NCBI RefSeq assembly: GCF_036785885.1
Contig: NC_092314.1
Span: 17,319,638-17,383,637, forward strand
Length of the DNA: 64,000 nucleotides
Direction of reading: 5' to 3'
Origin: Coffea arabica
Lineage: Eukaryota > Streptophyta > Magnoliopsida > Gentianales > Rubiaceae
Shown here piece by piece: positions 11,401 to 24,600 of the stretch. The translations under genes and the position numbers were made by a program. The notes under the pieces were generated by a model. It saw only the letters and a list, made by a program, of their open reading frames with translations. It was not told where the DNA came from and made no database searches. The first letter of the stretch is position 1. Every line of letters starts with the position of its first letter.

Positions 11401-14400
11401 ATCATAGGAATAAGAATCACAATAATAACAAGTGCAGAAATACACTCTAGCAAAAGACAGATTTGACGTGTGGATGTGGAAATAACATATCCGAGGCTAC
11501 GCTTATCGGATTGAGGCGCAATCTATGCCGTTTCGAAGCTAAGACATAGGGCTACAATGTTTATGAAGGTTACTTAGTCCAGTTCCTAATGTAACTTAGT
11601 CAAATCCTCAAATTACAGAACCGAAATTCAACTCGTCGGCTATTTAACCGCATTACACTGTAATGGTCATATCTCAGAGTACAAAAGTCCGATTCAGGTG
11701 TTCTTAGAGGCATTTGAAATCTAAGTCAGAATACTACAACTTTCACGTTTTGGCAAAAAGCTAAATCAGTACCGATCCTAGTGAAAAAATGTGATAAACT
11801 AGACAAACTGATGAAACGGACTGCTGGGAAAAAACTTAAAACAGTAAGGGTATTTTGGATTTTTCATGACCTACGTTGTTCCGATTGAGCTGAAATTTTG
11901 TAAGAACCTATAAAATACCATTCTCTACAACTTTCCTTTTTTGACCTAAGGCTAATTCGGCCTGTAACATACAGTTACAAATTCAGACAGAATGTTGGGG
12001 AAAAATTTCCAGATTCTGGAATTTTTAGTTTTTAGTGCAACTTTCCCTAATTTCTTGGTATAATCACTACCAAAGCCTCTCCTATAACCTTAATTTCAAC
12101 ATATATACATCATACAACAAATTGGGCAGAAATTCCTCAAGCCCTAGTTCATCATATAAAAAGGGGAAAACTTCCAAAACATGATAATATCCATGATTCC
12201 ACCACAAAATCAAGTTGCTAAGCTTAATTTAACAAGATTGAAAGTAAAATTTAGAGAGATAAGCTTTCTTACCTTGACTAGAGTTCACTAAGTGTAGCCC
12301 AAGTTTTCTCTTTCGAAAATCTCACCACAAATCACTAACTAATCACTCAAAGGTAAGTTTAATCGGTTTGTTTGTTTGATTTCTCACTTAGTTGTTGGAT
12401 TCAAGAAGAAATGGAGTGTTTTCCCTTGGTATTTTTCTTCTCCTTCCTCTGGGCCAAGCAGCTGCAAAATGAAGAGGAAAGTTGCTGAATTTTGGTGTTA
12501 AATAGATAGTCTTGGTCTTGGGTCAAGAAGCCTTGAGGTGGCGACAAGTGTCGCCACCACCACCTTTCTTTTTTTTCTCTTTCTTTCTTGCTATTTTCTA
12601 GCCTCAATTTCGGTCAAGCTTGCTGCCAAGAGAGAAGATATTTTGCTCAAGTTCAATAAATTTGTTTGGTAAGCAAAAATGGTGGTCAAGTGGTGCGTTC
12701 AAACGGTAATGCGCGGGACCCGTCGGTTCGCGCCGTTTTTCTTAAAAACTCACGTACTAGGGTTTTTACTTCCTATTCTCTAACCTTATATCATTGCTCC
12801 TAATCACATATTATTTCTCACTTGAAAATCACTTCTAATCACCAAATTTGATCCTTGGTCCGTACCGAAAATTCATCCGGCGAAAAATCGCGAAAACCCT
12901 AATTTTGCTCAAATCTTGAAACCGAAGTGTAAAACCCTATTTCCAGGTTCATCTGCACTTATTGTTGAACAATTGGGTAGTAGGGCCTTAATAAATAATA
13001 ATTTGCAAATAAAAAGCATTTTTGAGGGAAAATGTAGGAAATTTGCGGGTCCTCACAACATTGGCATCGACTTTTTGCATTATTTTGTTAAATGCACCTC
13101 TTTGAGCATGATTGAGCATCGATGAAGCTGCTAAATCTTCTTCAGAAATGGGAATTGTGTATTCTGCTTCAATTTCTTTTGTGATAGCAGCGAAAGACAT
13201 TGTTGAAGTTAATTGTGAGAATCCAAAATCTGCTATATTCTTTCCCATTATTTGTAAATATTCATCAATAAGATGAAGAACCTTTGCTTTTGTTTGTTCC
13301 TCTGATAGGAATGACTGAATTGCTATGTCTTCTGATAGGGAGTCATAAAATTTGTCCCAAAGGTTTTTTGGATTGCTCGGTGGACAATATATCAAAATAA
13401 CAGCAAACAGTTGCCTGAGAGATGATGGCATCTTGTATATGGCGGCTTCTGATAGACATTGCTCCGCTCCATTGTCAATCTGTAATAATCCTCGAATTTC
13501 TGCAGCTCTTTTGAATGAACAAGCAATGAATCCATTTACTGTTTTGAGGTCAGTAAAGGATTTTGGTCTTCGAACATGCATCAGCAGCATTCTAAGATAA
13601 TATCTCTCGCCTTCTATTGGATGTGTTGTGGTCACATGTCCAATGATTTGTCCACGTTTTCGAGCATACCAGATTCTATTATCTTCATCCCAGACAAAAT
13701 ATTGAGGAAACTCCTTATATAATAAATTGAGATCTTCAGCTTGCTTATTTGTTCGATTCATAGCAAAGAATTCTGTCAACATTGTTCGGTGAAGTCTTTC
13801 ATCTTCAATCATATCTTGCAATGGTCTATCTTCATGGAAGGACACTGGCTGATAATCTTGTAGATGTAAATGGAGAACAATAACAGCTGGATTAATGACA
13901 CTGAGATCAAAAGCGAAGATTCTCCACATAGTTTCTGGGGCACAGATCCATCGAGCAGACTGGAAATTTTTGATTTCATCAACAATTTTGTCTGCTTGTT
14001 CTGCATTCAACTGATATATAACTCAATCATGGACCTTGTATATATATTTATATATATATTTTACAGCTTCGATAGCAAAACAAACTTCAACGTTGATATG
14101 GCAATCATATTTTGCTAAAAGATATGCATTATAAGGGATAACCCAACGATTGTCTAACTGATGATCTCTGATCATGACACTGTTTCCATCATGATGCCTT
14201 CTATACAATGGATATGAGCTTTTTCCATGCTTGGTGAAGTCACAAAAATCTTTCGGATAGTTGTTTTTGCATTTTTTATTTTGTCGCATACAAGGGCTCT
14301 TTGGGTTCAGAGAGCCGCACGGACCATGAAGCATATGCTTTACAACAAGAGAGAATAGATACGGTGATCTGATTTTGTCTGGCAACTCTGCAGAGACAAT

Positions 14401-16834
14401 TCGGTCATATTCTTCTGGAGAGTACATTTTCCACTTGTCTTTAAGGATGATCAAAAAGTGAGCGTGTGGTAGACCTCATTTTTGAAACTCAATCACGTAT
14501 GTATATGCTGCTATTTGTCCAAAAATATGCTTTTTCAATAGGTCTTCCTTCAACTGTTCTATTTTTGCACGGAAGACGCGAGCAATCAAGTCAGGTCTAT
14601 TTTGAGTTTCATCATTTTCCCCCAAATGCTGTTTGATTTCGGGCCACGATGGATTGCAGGTGATAGTAAGGAAAATATCAGGTTTTCCGTAGCGTTGCAC
14701 CAATGCCATTGCATCCATATACCTGCGATGCATATCTCTTGGGCCACCTATAAAGCTTGCTGGCAAAATGATGCGTTTGCCAACATTTGCGCCATTTGTT
14801 TCACCATTTGCAGTAGTGTCTAACAATCCTTGATATGTTTCTGTTCGTAATTTGTTTTGTCTGCTTCTGTAGAATTCCAATCTTGAAGTCTCCAGTTTTA
14901 CATATGTATCAACAGAGTATTGCTGCAGAAGATGACTAATATGCAGAAGATTGGATTGATCCCCATTCCTAATTTGAAACTTGTATACCTAGTATTCTCG
15001 GCATGAAACAGTTGGCCTACGTTTTTTTTTTTTGCTTGATAGTGATAGCTGCAGTAATAATAAAAATTTAAAGACTTTAACAAGAAGATTTTCAAATGAT
15101 AAAATGATTGAACAAAGATATATGGTCATACCTTTCTCTTCTGCATCGATAATTTGATCGATATTAGTACATTGATGAAGAGGCAGCAAATTTTCTTCAC
15201 TGCAAGTCTGATCAGGTCGGTCTAATATATTAGCTTTGGTTTTTCGTAGAATTCCTGGATGCCAACCTGTTTCGCCTCCAGCATATATAAGAGGGTACTG
15301 CAATGCATCATAACATCCATAGTATTGCTTAACTATTTTTTTATTGCCTGTTTTTGTCAAAATTTCGATGTTTCTCGAAGTTTGAGTGTCATTCAAATCA
15401 TTTTCAGACCAAATGGCTGCAACTTGAGATACTGTAGGTGTGTTGTAGACACGTTGGTCGAAGCCTGGGTCAGATTTTAGAAATATCCGATATCTGTCTA
15501 AATCCTGAAGTTCTGCTAAGCTTCGAATAAAAACAGAATACGGATTTTCATGGAGTATTGACCTAAGCTGTTCTACAATAGACTCTCTGAATTTGCTTGA
15601 AATAGCCATTCTATTTGTTAATTCATGTTCTATATCATAAAAATAAAGCTGCAAGTTCGATGCCTTTTCATTTTCAGAAGGGACTAATGAGTTAATAAAA
15701 TGGTATATCTGTCCTTGTACTCTAAACGTATAAATGCCATCATTCCTCTTACTGAGTTCTTTATTGTAATGGACCCCCAAAGATGTAAAAGCAAACATGT
15801 TGTTATAACTCCTAATGCATTGTCTAAACTCTTTTGATTCGGGAGTGTTTGCTTTATAAAGCTGTACTAATTATCAGGCATTTTGGTTGGTGCTAATCTG
15901 ATTTCTCCAGAAGCACAGCAAAATCGAGGTGGCTCCATGTAAAATCGCTTAGCATGGCAGTGAATACAATCTGGAACAGATGGTAATATACTTGGCTCTG
16001 ATTGTATCTGCTGTATGAGCGGTATATTTCTTGGACGTCGATGATTACCTAAAAGTATACAGCATGATTGATATTTGGTTATATTAAAAATGTAAGTGTA
16101 TTTTCTAGTATGCGTAGGATATAGAATATAGGAGGGGAATCCAAAATTTGATCAGATACCCGCTCGAACTCTTGAGGATGTTGCTATATCAAATCCTTCC
16201 TTGATGGCAGATGATGAGGCTGAAAATTCAAAGTTTGGAATGCAAACTGAATATTTTTTTGGAGAAATGAACTGATTGAGAGAGCTAGCATGTTTCTCTG
16301 ATTTCACAGTGATAGTCAATGGGTGAAAGAGGGATATTACTGCTACCTGAATGAGAAGGAAGAGGAAATTGATGTACAAGAACATGCGATGAAGCTGGAT
16401 GAAAGAGGCTCTATGAAACTGAATCATCATTTATAGGCGAACAAACTATATGAATAAAAGATTAGCACAATGATTACATTTGATATAGCTCAGGAGAAAA
16501 AGAAGACAGAGCTAAGACCATATATGAATAAGAGAAGAATAATACATGAATCAATGGCAGAGATAGCTGATATAGATGGAATATATGTTTTATCTGAAAG
16601 CGAAAACATAGGCAAATCCAAACAGAAACAGCCGACTGTATGTTTAGGCGGCAAATCATCATGAATAGGAACATCAAAAAGGTTGTGCTCAGTTGTTTCA
16701 GGAATAGCAGTCTGTGTTTCTGCACTTTGGCTTCTTTTACGCTGAACTACTTTCTTGATATATCTTTCACGATCACGGCGACTTTTTTCTAAACGATATT
16801 CATCCTCTGATGAAAATTTACGCTTGCGACCCAT
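8455..16834 (-). pseudogene. Helitron Rep-helicase (HUH endonuclease plus PIF1-like helicase), inactivated
   Basis: The gene reads from ATG 16834 (basic N-terminus MGRKRKFSSEDEYRLEKSRR) down to the stop at 8455. Visible parts: a Cys/His region with FYMEPPRFCC near 15940; the Helitron-like N domain; the HUH motif GLPHAHF near 14460; the catalytic-tyrosine segment YIYKYIYK near 14040; and a PIF1 helicase with Walker A GPGGTGKS (about 9760-9782), Walker B IIWDEA (about 9530), FCGDFQQ (about 9430), INKSQGQT (about 8660) and YVALSRA (about 8580). One intron lies between 15132 and about 14998, another ends at 16049, and others near the N-terminus are not resolved. Damage: a one-base loss near 15873; TAG at 14991-14989; TGA at 14478-14476, right beside the HUH motif; TGA at 14025-14023; and a 3.25 kb solo LTR between the Rep-side and PIF1-side exon sequence. 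The first codons of the apparent helicase frame (above 9804) are LTR sequence. Confidence 0.87.
9805..13057 (-). mobile_element. Solo LTR, Tekay/Del-like Ty3-gypsy (first of three on minus strand)
   Basis: On the plus strand the segment starts TGTGACGACCCC and ends GGGTCCTCACA, flanked by the exact 5-base duplication 'acatt' (9800-9804 and 13058-13062). Read on the minus strand it runs from TGTGAGGACCC to GTCGTCACA, like the LTR at 53476-58950 (TGTGAGAACC to GGTCGCCACA). Removing it with one target copy rejoins the helicase frame exactly. No gag, pol or primer site lies inside, so it is a solo LTR of 3253 bases. An internal block near 10540 ('actcgagtatacc') recurs in the other copies. Confidence 0.87.
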
Positions 16835-18111
16835 ATGTAATTGCAGCTAAAACCAATAGAATTCTGTTATCCATAATGTGCAACCATAATAATGACAAAC
16901 CATCTGGAGTTTGTTCAAGCAAGCAGAATAAGTGTGCATGAGAAAGATGATTGCTATTTAATAGGCAAAGAAATAACAAAAATGATTTGCAAGATAAAAA
17001 ACAACAAAGTAGAATAGACTACATAGTAAGCAAATGAGAAGCAGTTAAGTGAAGAAAGGATTGCTTTACCTGAACAATAAACATCGAATAGGATGGTGGA
17101 AAACTGGGGCGTATTGAATGAACTGCTATGATCATGGAAAAAGGACACATAGTGAGTATGAGCAAAATACACCAAAATGGAAAAAGCAGATTTTTTAAAT
17201 TTGGTAATAGTTTATGGAGTGACCTAACGCAAGAAAATTCAGAGTTAATGCAGACTAAAATGCTGCAACAAAGAAAAATTATTCTGTGCGAAATAGTAAG
17301 TTTTTTGGCAAAAATCATGGAAGTAGCTAACATAAGACAAGTCAGAGTCCATGCAAACTAAAAACTTGCAACAAAGAAATGGAAATGATGGGGAAAAGAA
17401 AATGATAAAAGCATAACTTGAAGCATACGAAACAAAAATAAGCAAACACAGTGAAAGAGCAAAAACGTTCACCGAAGGAACAACGTAATAAACAGCTATA
17501 TTAGGCGCAAAAGTGGAGAAATACAGTAAAGGAAAACAGGCAGCACCTGATTGAAGCGAGCGAGAATGAGGAAACTGTAAACAAAAATCCCCAAAAACTG
17601 GCACAAGATCGAGGCTTAACAGAAAGATGCAGGACAAAAGAGAAACATCTCTAAAACATTATAATAGTTGCTGGTATGCACGTAGAGAAATTCAAAGCAA
17701 AGAAACTGATGGCGGAAAAGCTAATGTAGATATAGCACACAGAGTGCTTAATAACTATATAAAGAGCTTGTGCTTTGGTAAAAGCAAGCACATGCATGCA
17801 TTAAATCCACGTAATGATTGCAAGTCCACTATGATAAAAGAACCAAACGAAGGAAGCATATCTATAATCACCGAACGAACCAAATATAGCTGTAATGCGT
17901 AAGCTGCAAGCACGTAAGATGAACTTTGACCCAATGCAATCTGCAAGGTGTAATCTGTAAGCATGCAACACGTAAGGCAGAGTCAAAGGAGAATTGCGCC
18001 ACGTAATGTGGAAGTAACAGAGAAGAACCACATAAGATCTGATGAGTAGCTTTAATTTAATAATTGAGTAGTTTTAATTGAATAATCGGGAGAGGTTGAG
18101 CATATTTATAC
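16835..18111 (-). other. Helitron 5' leader, inner part
   Basis: This A-rich stretch upstream of the Rep start has no coding domain. It has loose repeats of 'ttgcaacaaagaaa' near 17265 and 17365. It probably contains the Rep promoter and 5' UTR; no single TATA box stands out. Confidence 0.45.
18040..18106. repeat. Helitron subterminal repeat, copy before the LTR
   Basis: The phrase 'agctttaatttaataattga', then 'taataatcgggagaggttga' at slight variation, occurs here and again after the LTR at about 21138-21195. A weaker third copy starts near 21235. The copies lie on both sides of the solo LTR, so they belong to the Helitron. Confidence 0.65.
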
Positions 18112-21107
18112 TATGATAGCCCCACCTCACCCTAAGGCGAACCAAAGGGTTCGGCGGATCGCCTACCCAACTCTCGTCAGGACTACGGGATCCATTCACA
18201 CAAACCCAACATAATACGCGCGATAGAATCCAAAGGAAGCAAACAATCGGAAACTACATATATTTTCATAGGAGTCTTGAACAAATTGACATACAGTGCA
18301 ATCCGAGATATTCATACAGCACAAAATACAATTAGGGCTTCGTTTTCAAAAAGCCAGTACAATTAGGGTTTCCAACCATTAAAGAGCCATACAAAATATC
18401 TAAGCTAGCTCAACTCAGGCTTCAAAGTCACAGTTCCAAAAGTGGTTCCCTGTAAGGAAAACTAAGGTAACAAAAAGGGGTGAGATTACGCTCAATGAGG
18501 TACCAAATATATAGAGGTAAAATCATGGCCTTTCATGTTGAATCAATCAGATACATATACCAAATATAAAGGAACACATTTAAACACCATAGTTCAAAGG
18601 GAAAGGATACGGGTGGCTCTCAGGAGTTTGATCCGAACCCGTTGACTCTCCGTCAACGTAATTAGAACCAACATATCCGTAAACCCCACTTTACACCAAT
18701 TTCCGTCCACCAAACATACCCCTACCGGGCCCGAACTCCATACAATACAGAAATGGTAATACTCGAGTATACCGGAATCAAGAGTCTCAATACCCAAAGA
18801 TTCCCAGAACAGACTACCGTGGTTCGTTATCTCATCGACCAGGCCCTTGTCGGCCCGACTTGAGTCACTAGCCACAGGAGTTGAGTTCAGAGATCACAGA
18901 AAGGTCGTTGGATTCCAGCCTCCAAACGACTTCCGAACAGATTCAAATGCAGTTAACAGATTATACACAGTCCATAGGCGTATGGGCAGACAAGAGAGCG
19001 AGTGTGATAAAGTATACCCTCGTCTCAAACAGAATAAACAGATAGTACAATCATTCAGAGCACAGATTGCAAGTGCAGAAATCAAGTTAAGGAACAAATA
19101 AGGGGAGTGGTACACTCACCTACTAAGGCAAAATAACGTCCAGAAGATCTTTCTGAGTAACCCTCTCAATCATCGAAGAACCCTAAGGTTAATCAAGAGA
19201 ACATAATACAGTTCCTCCAGCAAAAGTCAGGTGAATTGAAGACAATTCAAATACCACTAGTACAAAGTATAGATAGGATTGGAAAACTTATGCTCGCTTG
19301 AAAACTTTGAAATATCCATTTGAGTCGAAAAGGAAGAAAACGTCTTTCTATTAGTTGTAAATTTCATTTTTTCCAAGTGTACAAGTTTTCGCCAGATTCA
19401 AACTTATATACCTCGATAAAAGAGGACGCAAATATCCTAGATGGTTCATATGGTATTCACTCTCAAATCGATACCAAATTCTCGAGTGAAAATTTGGGCA
19501 GCACGCCCTTTGTATTTCTCTATTTTCCAGCTATTTATGGCTTCATTATTTTTTCTCAATCAATCCCAAGGTCATACACAATATAAATTCATCATACAGT
19601 CGTTCAATAGGCTCAAAGTCATTCAAGTACAAGATTTAGCTAGGAAAATGACCGGAAATGAAGGTTAAGCCCTAAAACCCAAAAACAGTTTTGACGTCAT
19701 TTAGCGTTTTGGACACAACCAGTGCTACGATTATTGAATGGAGGTACAATATACACCGTTTCGAAGCTAATAGAAAGGGCTACAATGTTACAGAAGGTCA
19801 CTCAGTCCAGTTTGTAGTGCAACTAGATCAAAAGTTCAATATACCAAACTAGAACCACATAAACAAGTTAGCAAACCTCATTCTGGTTAAACCACCATAA
19901 TTCAGGCTACCAAAATCCAATTCAAGTGATTCCAAAGCCATCCGAAAGCTAAGAGTCCAGGCTGCATTTCTTAAGAAGGTATCAAAAACCAAATCAGTAG
20001 TATTCCTGGTCAAAATAACCAATTATAGAAGCTGATTAGCATGTTCGGGTAGAAACAGGGCAGCAGGGGTATTTCTGTCTTTTCATAGGCTACGTTGCTC
20101 CAATTGAGCTGAAATTTTGCAGACATCTCTAAAATATCATTCCCTACTTTCATGTTTTAACCCAAGGCTAATTCGACCTCTAATTATGATGAATAATACC
20201 GGGCAGAAAGGGGGTGATCGAAACCCTAACTTCCAAAATTTCCGTTCAATGCGGAAATTTTCCGCAAATAACTACAATTGACACACTAAGGTTTCATTCC
20301 AGATCATTTCCAATCATCATCCATGGCCACAACATATGAATCATATTAAATCAGAAAAATCATGATTAAGTAGAAAATGTCATCAATCTCAACCAAAATC
20401 ATGAAATAACACCTAATATCATCCCTTAGGCTACCACAAGTCATTAATTAAACATCATTAGATAGAGGAGAGAGGTTTCTTAGTTACTTACCTTATCAAC
20501 TCAAGAAAAGAGACCACTTAGCACTTTAGTCTTCCAAACCACTTCACTAACCACCTTACAAGCACTAAACTAAGAGGTTTTATGGAAGAAATTCAAGATT
20601 AAATGGTTAGTTTGTGAGATTGGGCAAGATTGGAGCAAGAAACTTGGAAGCTTTTTCTTTCTTTTCTCAAGCAAGACGTTCGGCTAAGGAGTGGGATATG
20701 TGATGAATTTTTGGGTCAAATTTGATTAAATTGGTAAAGTAGACAAGTTAGTCAAAGTCAAGACTAAACCTCCAAGTGACACTTGTCACTACCATTAATG
20801 CATGGCTATCTTTTTGTCTCTCCAACTCTCATCCATTTGGTATCCTCTAATTATCTCTTAACACCTGCTAACATAAACCCAGTATCCAACATTTAACCTA
20901 ACTGGCCGAATTTTACTGCACTAATGGGTCCCACGTCCGGTCTACGCTCTTAATTTCTCAAAACTAACCGATACTAGACAAATCATCTAAAAACTATATT
21001 TACTCATAAAAATTATCTAGAAAAGTTTTCTAAGAAAGAAAATGCAGAAAAACGTGCAATTAAATAAAATAAAGTCTAGAAAATAAGAAAATCTACGGGT
21101 TCTCACA
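18112..21107 (-). mobile_element. Solo LTR, Tekay/Del-like Ty3-gypsy (second copy)
   Basis: Plus-strand ends are TATGATAGCCCC (a decayed TGTGACGACCCC) and GGGTTCTCACA. The exact 5-base duplication 'tatac' lies at 18107-18111 and 21108-21112. Length is 2996 bases. It shares with the 9805-13057 copy the start block 'ctaaggcg...gggttcggcgga', the internal 'actcgagtataccgga' (near 18760) and the phrase 'attgagctgaaattttg'. It has no internal coding region. It lies in the Helitron 5' leader. Confidence 0.87.
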
Positions 21108-21501
21108 TATACTATGCTACTCAATCTAAAAACACAATAGCTTTAATTTAATAATTGAGTAGTGTTAATTTAATAATCGAGAGAGGTTGATTTAATGGAA
21201 CAAAGCGATGCAATAGCTTTAATCCAACAAGTGAGCAGCTTTAATTTAATAATGAAGAGGGCTTGATTTAATCGACAAAGCAAGGAGTAAGGGTGATTTA
21301 ACAGAACAAAGCCAGACAATTAATTTATAACTTGTCACTGGAGCTTCACACCTTCACGGGCACAGATTGAGAGCAGAGGACGTTGACGGCTACATATTGG
21401 ACCATAGGACAAAGAAGGACAAATCAAACAGCCAAATTACAAAATAACCTGCGAAATCACTGTAGCAAGACCTTGGACGCCTTATGTAGTTAGGGATTAG
21501 A
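21108..21501 (-). other. Helitron 5' terminal region with subterminal repeats
   Basis: Two to three imperfect copies of a 'agctttaatttaataa...gagaggttga' unit (21138-21290) are followed by unique sequence to the proposed TC terminus at 21501-21500. No gene is seen. Confidence 0.5.
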
Positions 21502-21691
21502 TGCGGTCAAACAATAGTTTTTTTTTTTTGGTTACTATCATTGGAAATTGGTGAGCATCAAAATTTTATTTCTGGATTAGTTTTCCAATGCATTGATTGT
21601 GGACTAGTACAGTATCGTTCATTATTTATATATTCTTTTAACAAGGATGAATTTTGCCGTGATAGCTCTTATACCATAACAAAATTTTGAA

Positions 21692-24600
21692 GGAATGATT
21701 TCAGAAACCTCCCTTGAGGTTTCTGGCAATTTCACTCAGCTCTCCCCAATTTTGGAAAGTTACATTGATCTCCCTTACTTTTAGTGTTTAAGTAACATTA
21801 TAGACTCATCGGCCAGAATTATATTTAAGTATCCTAAAATATCCTTATGCAATGTCATACATCAAAAGAAAGTGAAAAAAAGGTTTAGTGAACAATTTAA
21901 CCAAAAAAAAAAAAGAAACACTTTCATCTAGATTTGCTATGCTTCCATGATAATTGTAAATCCAAAACCTCATCAACTTGTTCAAGCAAACTCCAACTTA
22001 ATCCCAAAATTCTATTAATTTTGGCATCACTAAAATCCCAAAATTTAGTAAAATTGCACTCCAAGTTAATCCCTAAATTCTATCAATTTCGGCATCATCA
22101 AAATCCCAAACTCAACCTAAATCACTTCCTCTACAAATCAACCATAACAACCACCACCAACTAAAATACCCTCAAAAAGCTTCCCGCCCCAAATTAACAC
22201 TGTATTTTTGTCTATTGACTAATCTTACATATCAAATTATGAACCCAACACCTATCATCTATTATCTTCCTTGAACATAAAAGGACCTAGCTAACCATTA
22301 TTAATGCCTGCCAAGAGTAACCCTATACTCCAGTGGCATTACGAACAGAGAAATTAATTTTTGTGACAAACCACCATCAATACTTGTAAATCAAACAAAA
22401 ATGAAACCAAATTAAGATATTAGATTCTAGTGCGTAATAGACGTAATAGACATGGTAGCATAACCCATATTTGTCCCTTTTTCTCTTCCAACCATAACTC
22501 TTTAATTTCATTTTTTCCCCTCCATCACAACCATTTTCATCAACTCCATCTAATTTGACCATGAAAATTTCATTTGCTCCCTCAATTTGTAATTTTGGAA
22601 ATTTTGATTCTTTAATGTATGCAAATTATAACACAAGAAGAAATAAACAAGAGGGACTAATAGTTAAGTGCCATGGAAAGAAAGAAGTATACAAGAAATA
22701 AACAATTTGGGTAGGTTTGCATAGTGATGTAATTGATTGGTGGAAAAAACTGAGATTATAGGTAGAAAGGAAAGAATTATAAGAGATAAAAAAAAGAAGG
22801 AAAAGAAAAAAGAAACTGGTATTAATTAAAGTAAGGATGTGTGTAAATACTAAATTTTTATCAATTTTAATATTTTCTTGAATTCTTTTTGTTTAATAAT
22901 TTATTTATTTTCTTGCATTCTAATGTACAAATTTATCTTATATTTTCAGGTTTGTTTAAAAAAATATATATAATATTTTATTTTAAAAAAAAACACCATC
23001 ATGAGCCATCATGAACCATCATGATGACTCATGATGGCATCATCACTTTTTGACTGAGAAAGGCTCTCAACGGACAAAAAAGGAAGAAGAAGAAAAATTG
23101 CATAAGAGGGCTCAGGACTCTCCTCTCGCCTGGAAATTGATTCTCAGCTCTCCTTCTCTCTATTGGGACAAGAAGCAAGAGAGGAAGTGGAAGCAGAGAG
23201 GGGCGGAAGAGAAAAACCAGAGAAAAAACAACGGAAAGGGTGGGAGAACAGAGTAAAAGAGAAAAAAAGGAAAAAAAAAACAGGGCAAGAAGAAAGAAAA
23301 ATCAGAGGGAAGGCTGGGGGAAGAAAAGAAAATCTACGGGAAGCAATTGCCGAACGGAAATCAATAGAAGCTGCCGCCCACCGGAATCTGCCATCACTGC
23401 CTGCAAATCTTCATCGAGAAAACGCTGTAAGCTACCCTTTTTCTTTGAATTTCAGTTCCTCCCCGAGCACAAACGTGTCTTCCGTGACTTTGTTCACGCC
23501 ATTGTTCCTGCTGATTGTTCATGGATTTTGGAATATGTATGCTTTGTATGTTGATTGGACTAGAATCTCTTGTGTTTTGACAAATTTTGGGGCTGATGAC
23601 GGTTTCAATTAAGCAAGAATTGGTTAATTTTCTTTTGCCCGCCTGTTGTTTGATAAAATGCCTGAACGGATTTTTGGAGATTAGTATGAATAAGTCTTGT
23701 GTATTTTCTGTATGCACTCAAGAGGAGATCCGGCCAGTCAAAGGTTGGCCAGAATCTGTGCGTTCCACCAGTTGGGGGGGGGGAAGAGAAGCCTTGATTC
23801 TTGAAGTTGATTTCTTCCATTTTGTTGTTGCATCTTGCGATGATTTTAGTACGTTTCTGCAGTGTAAAATTGCTGGATTTTGAAGCATCAGAGGCTGCAG
23901 GAACTTTTCCCTTTCAGTTGCATCGAAGAAGAAAGACTCTGCAATTCATGAATGAATGAATTTTTGAAAAATTGTAATTTAACCCCTTAATTTTTGTTTA
24001 ATTTTATTGTGGCCCAAAATCTGGAAAAATCGAACTAATTTCACCCTTTTAAGTTTAATCCTCTGTTTGCATATTTTATGTGACTTTTTGGATAGTTTAA
24101 TTCTGGGATTTAATGCATGATCAGAGTTTAGTAATTTTTAGTTGGGTTTTTATCTTGTTGGGTTTTCATAAAATAAGATGATATTTGGTTTGGAATTGTT
24201 GGTTGGGTTTGACAAATGAATTGATGACTTATTTTCTGGGTTGTTGACATGGGCTTTAGGAATAAAAGCCCATATATTTTTAGTTGGGGTTCGCTTGGAC
24301 CTAAGATAGGCTGGCCTGCTTGTCTTCTTAGGACTTTCGGTCGGGCTGAGAGGATCTTGGCCTGAAAAATAAGAAAAATGGCCCAATGGCATGATGGTAG
24401 AGCTAGTTTAAGAGACCAGATCCTAAAAATGCAGATGGGTCCCTATACTTTTGTGTATTTTCATTGTGACCCTAAAGACTTTGATTATTTTCAATTAGGT
24501 CCTTGTTTTAATTGCAAATAGGTCCTTAAACTTTATTTTTCTTTAATGTTGACCCCAATTTTTTGTGATAATTATAATTTGACCCCAAAATTTTATTTAT

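Larger units (their letters stand above)
5529..21501 (-). mobile_element. Large Helitron carrying Rep-helicase and RPA-like genes, split by two solo LTRs
   Basis: The element reads on the minus strand. Its 3' end is CTAG at 5529-5532, preceded by the expected short GC-rich hairpin (5540-5560), with a T as the next host base. The proposed 5' end is TC at 21501-21500 (reading TCTAATCCC), preceded by host A, so insertion would be between A and T as Helitrons do. It holds a Rep-helicase gene (16834 to 8455) and then an RPA70-like gene (8344 to 5808), the usual plant Helitron order. Removing the solo LTRs at 9805-13057 and 18112-21107 leaves about 9.7 kb. Both genes carry stops or shifts, so this copy cannot move on its own. 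The 3' end is well supported; the 5' end is the best candidate rather than proven. Confidence 0.82.

Noticed and set aside
16952..18031. Several hydrophobic minus-strand and short plus-strand frames
   Set aside because: They lie in the Helitron leader, overlap in several frames and lack motifs or splice logic.
23050..23612. Lys/Glu/Arg-rich open frames in a purine-rich stretch
   Set aside because: They are low-complexity, overlap each other in several frames, and lie inside the Tat-type solo LTR, where purine-rich transcribed leader sequence is expected.
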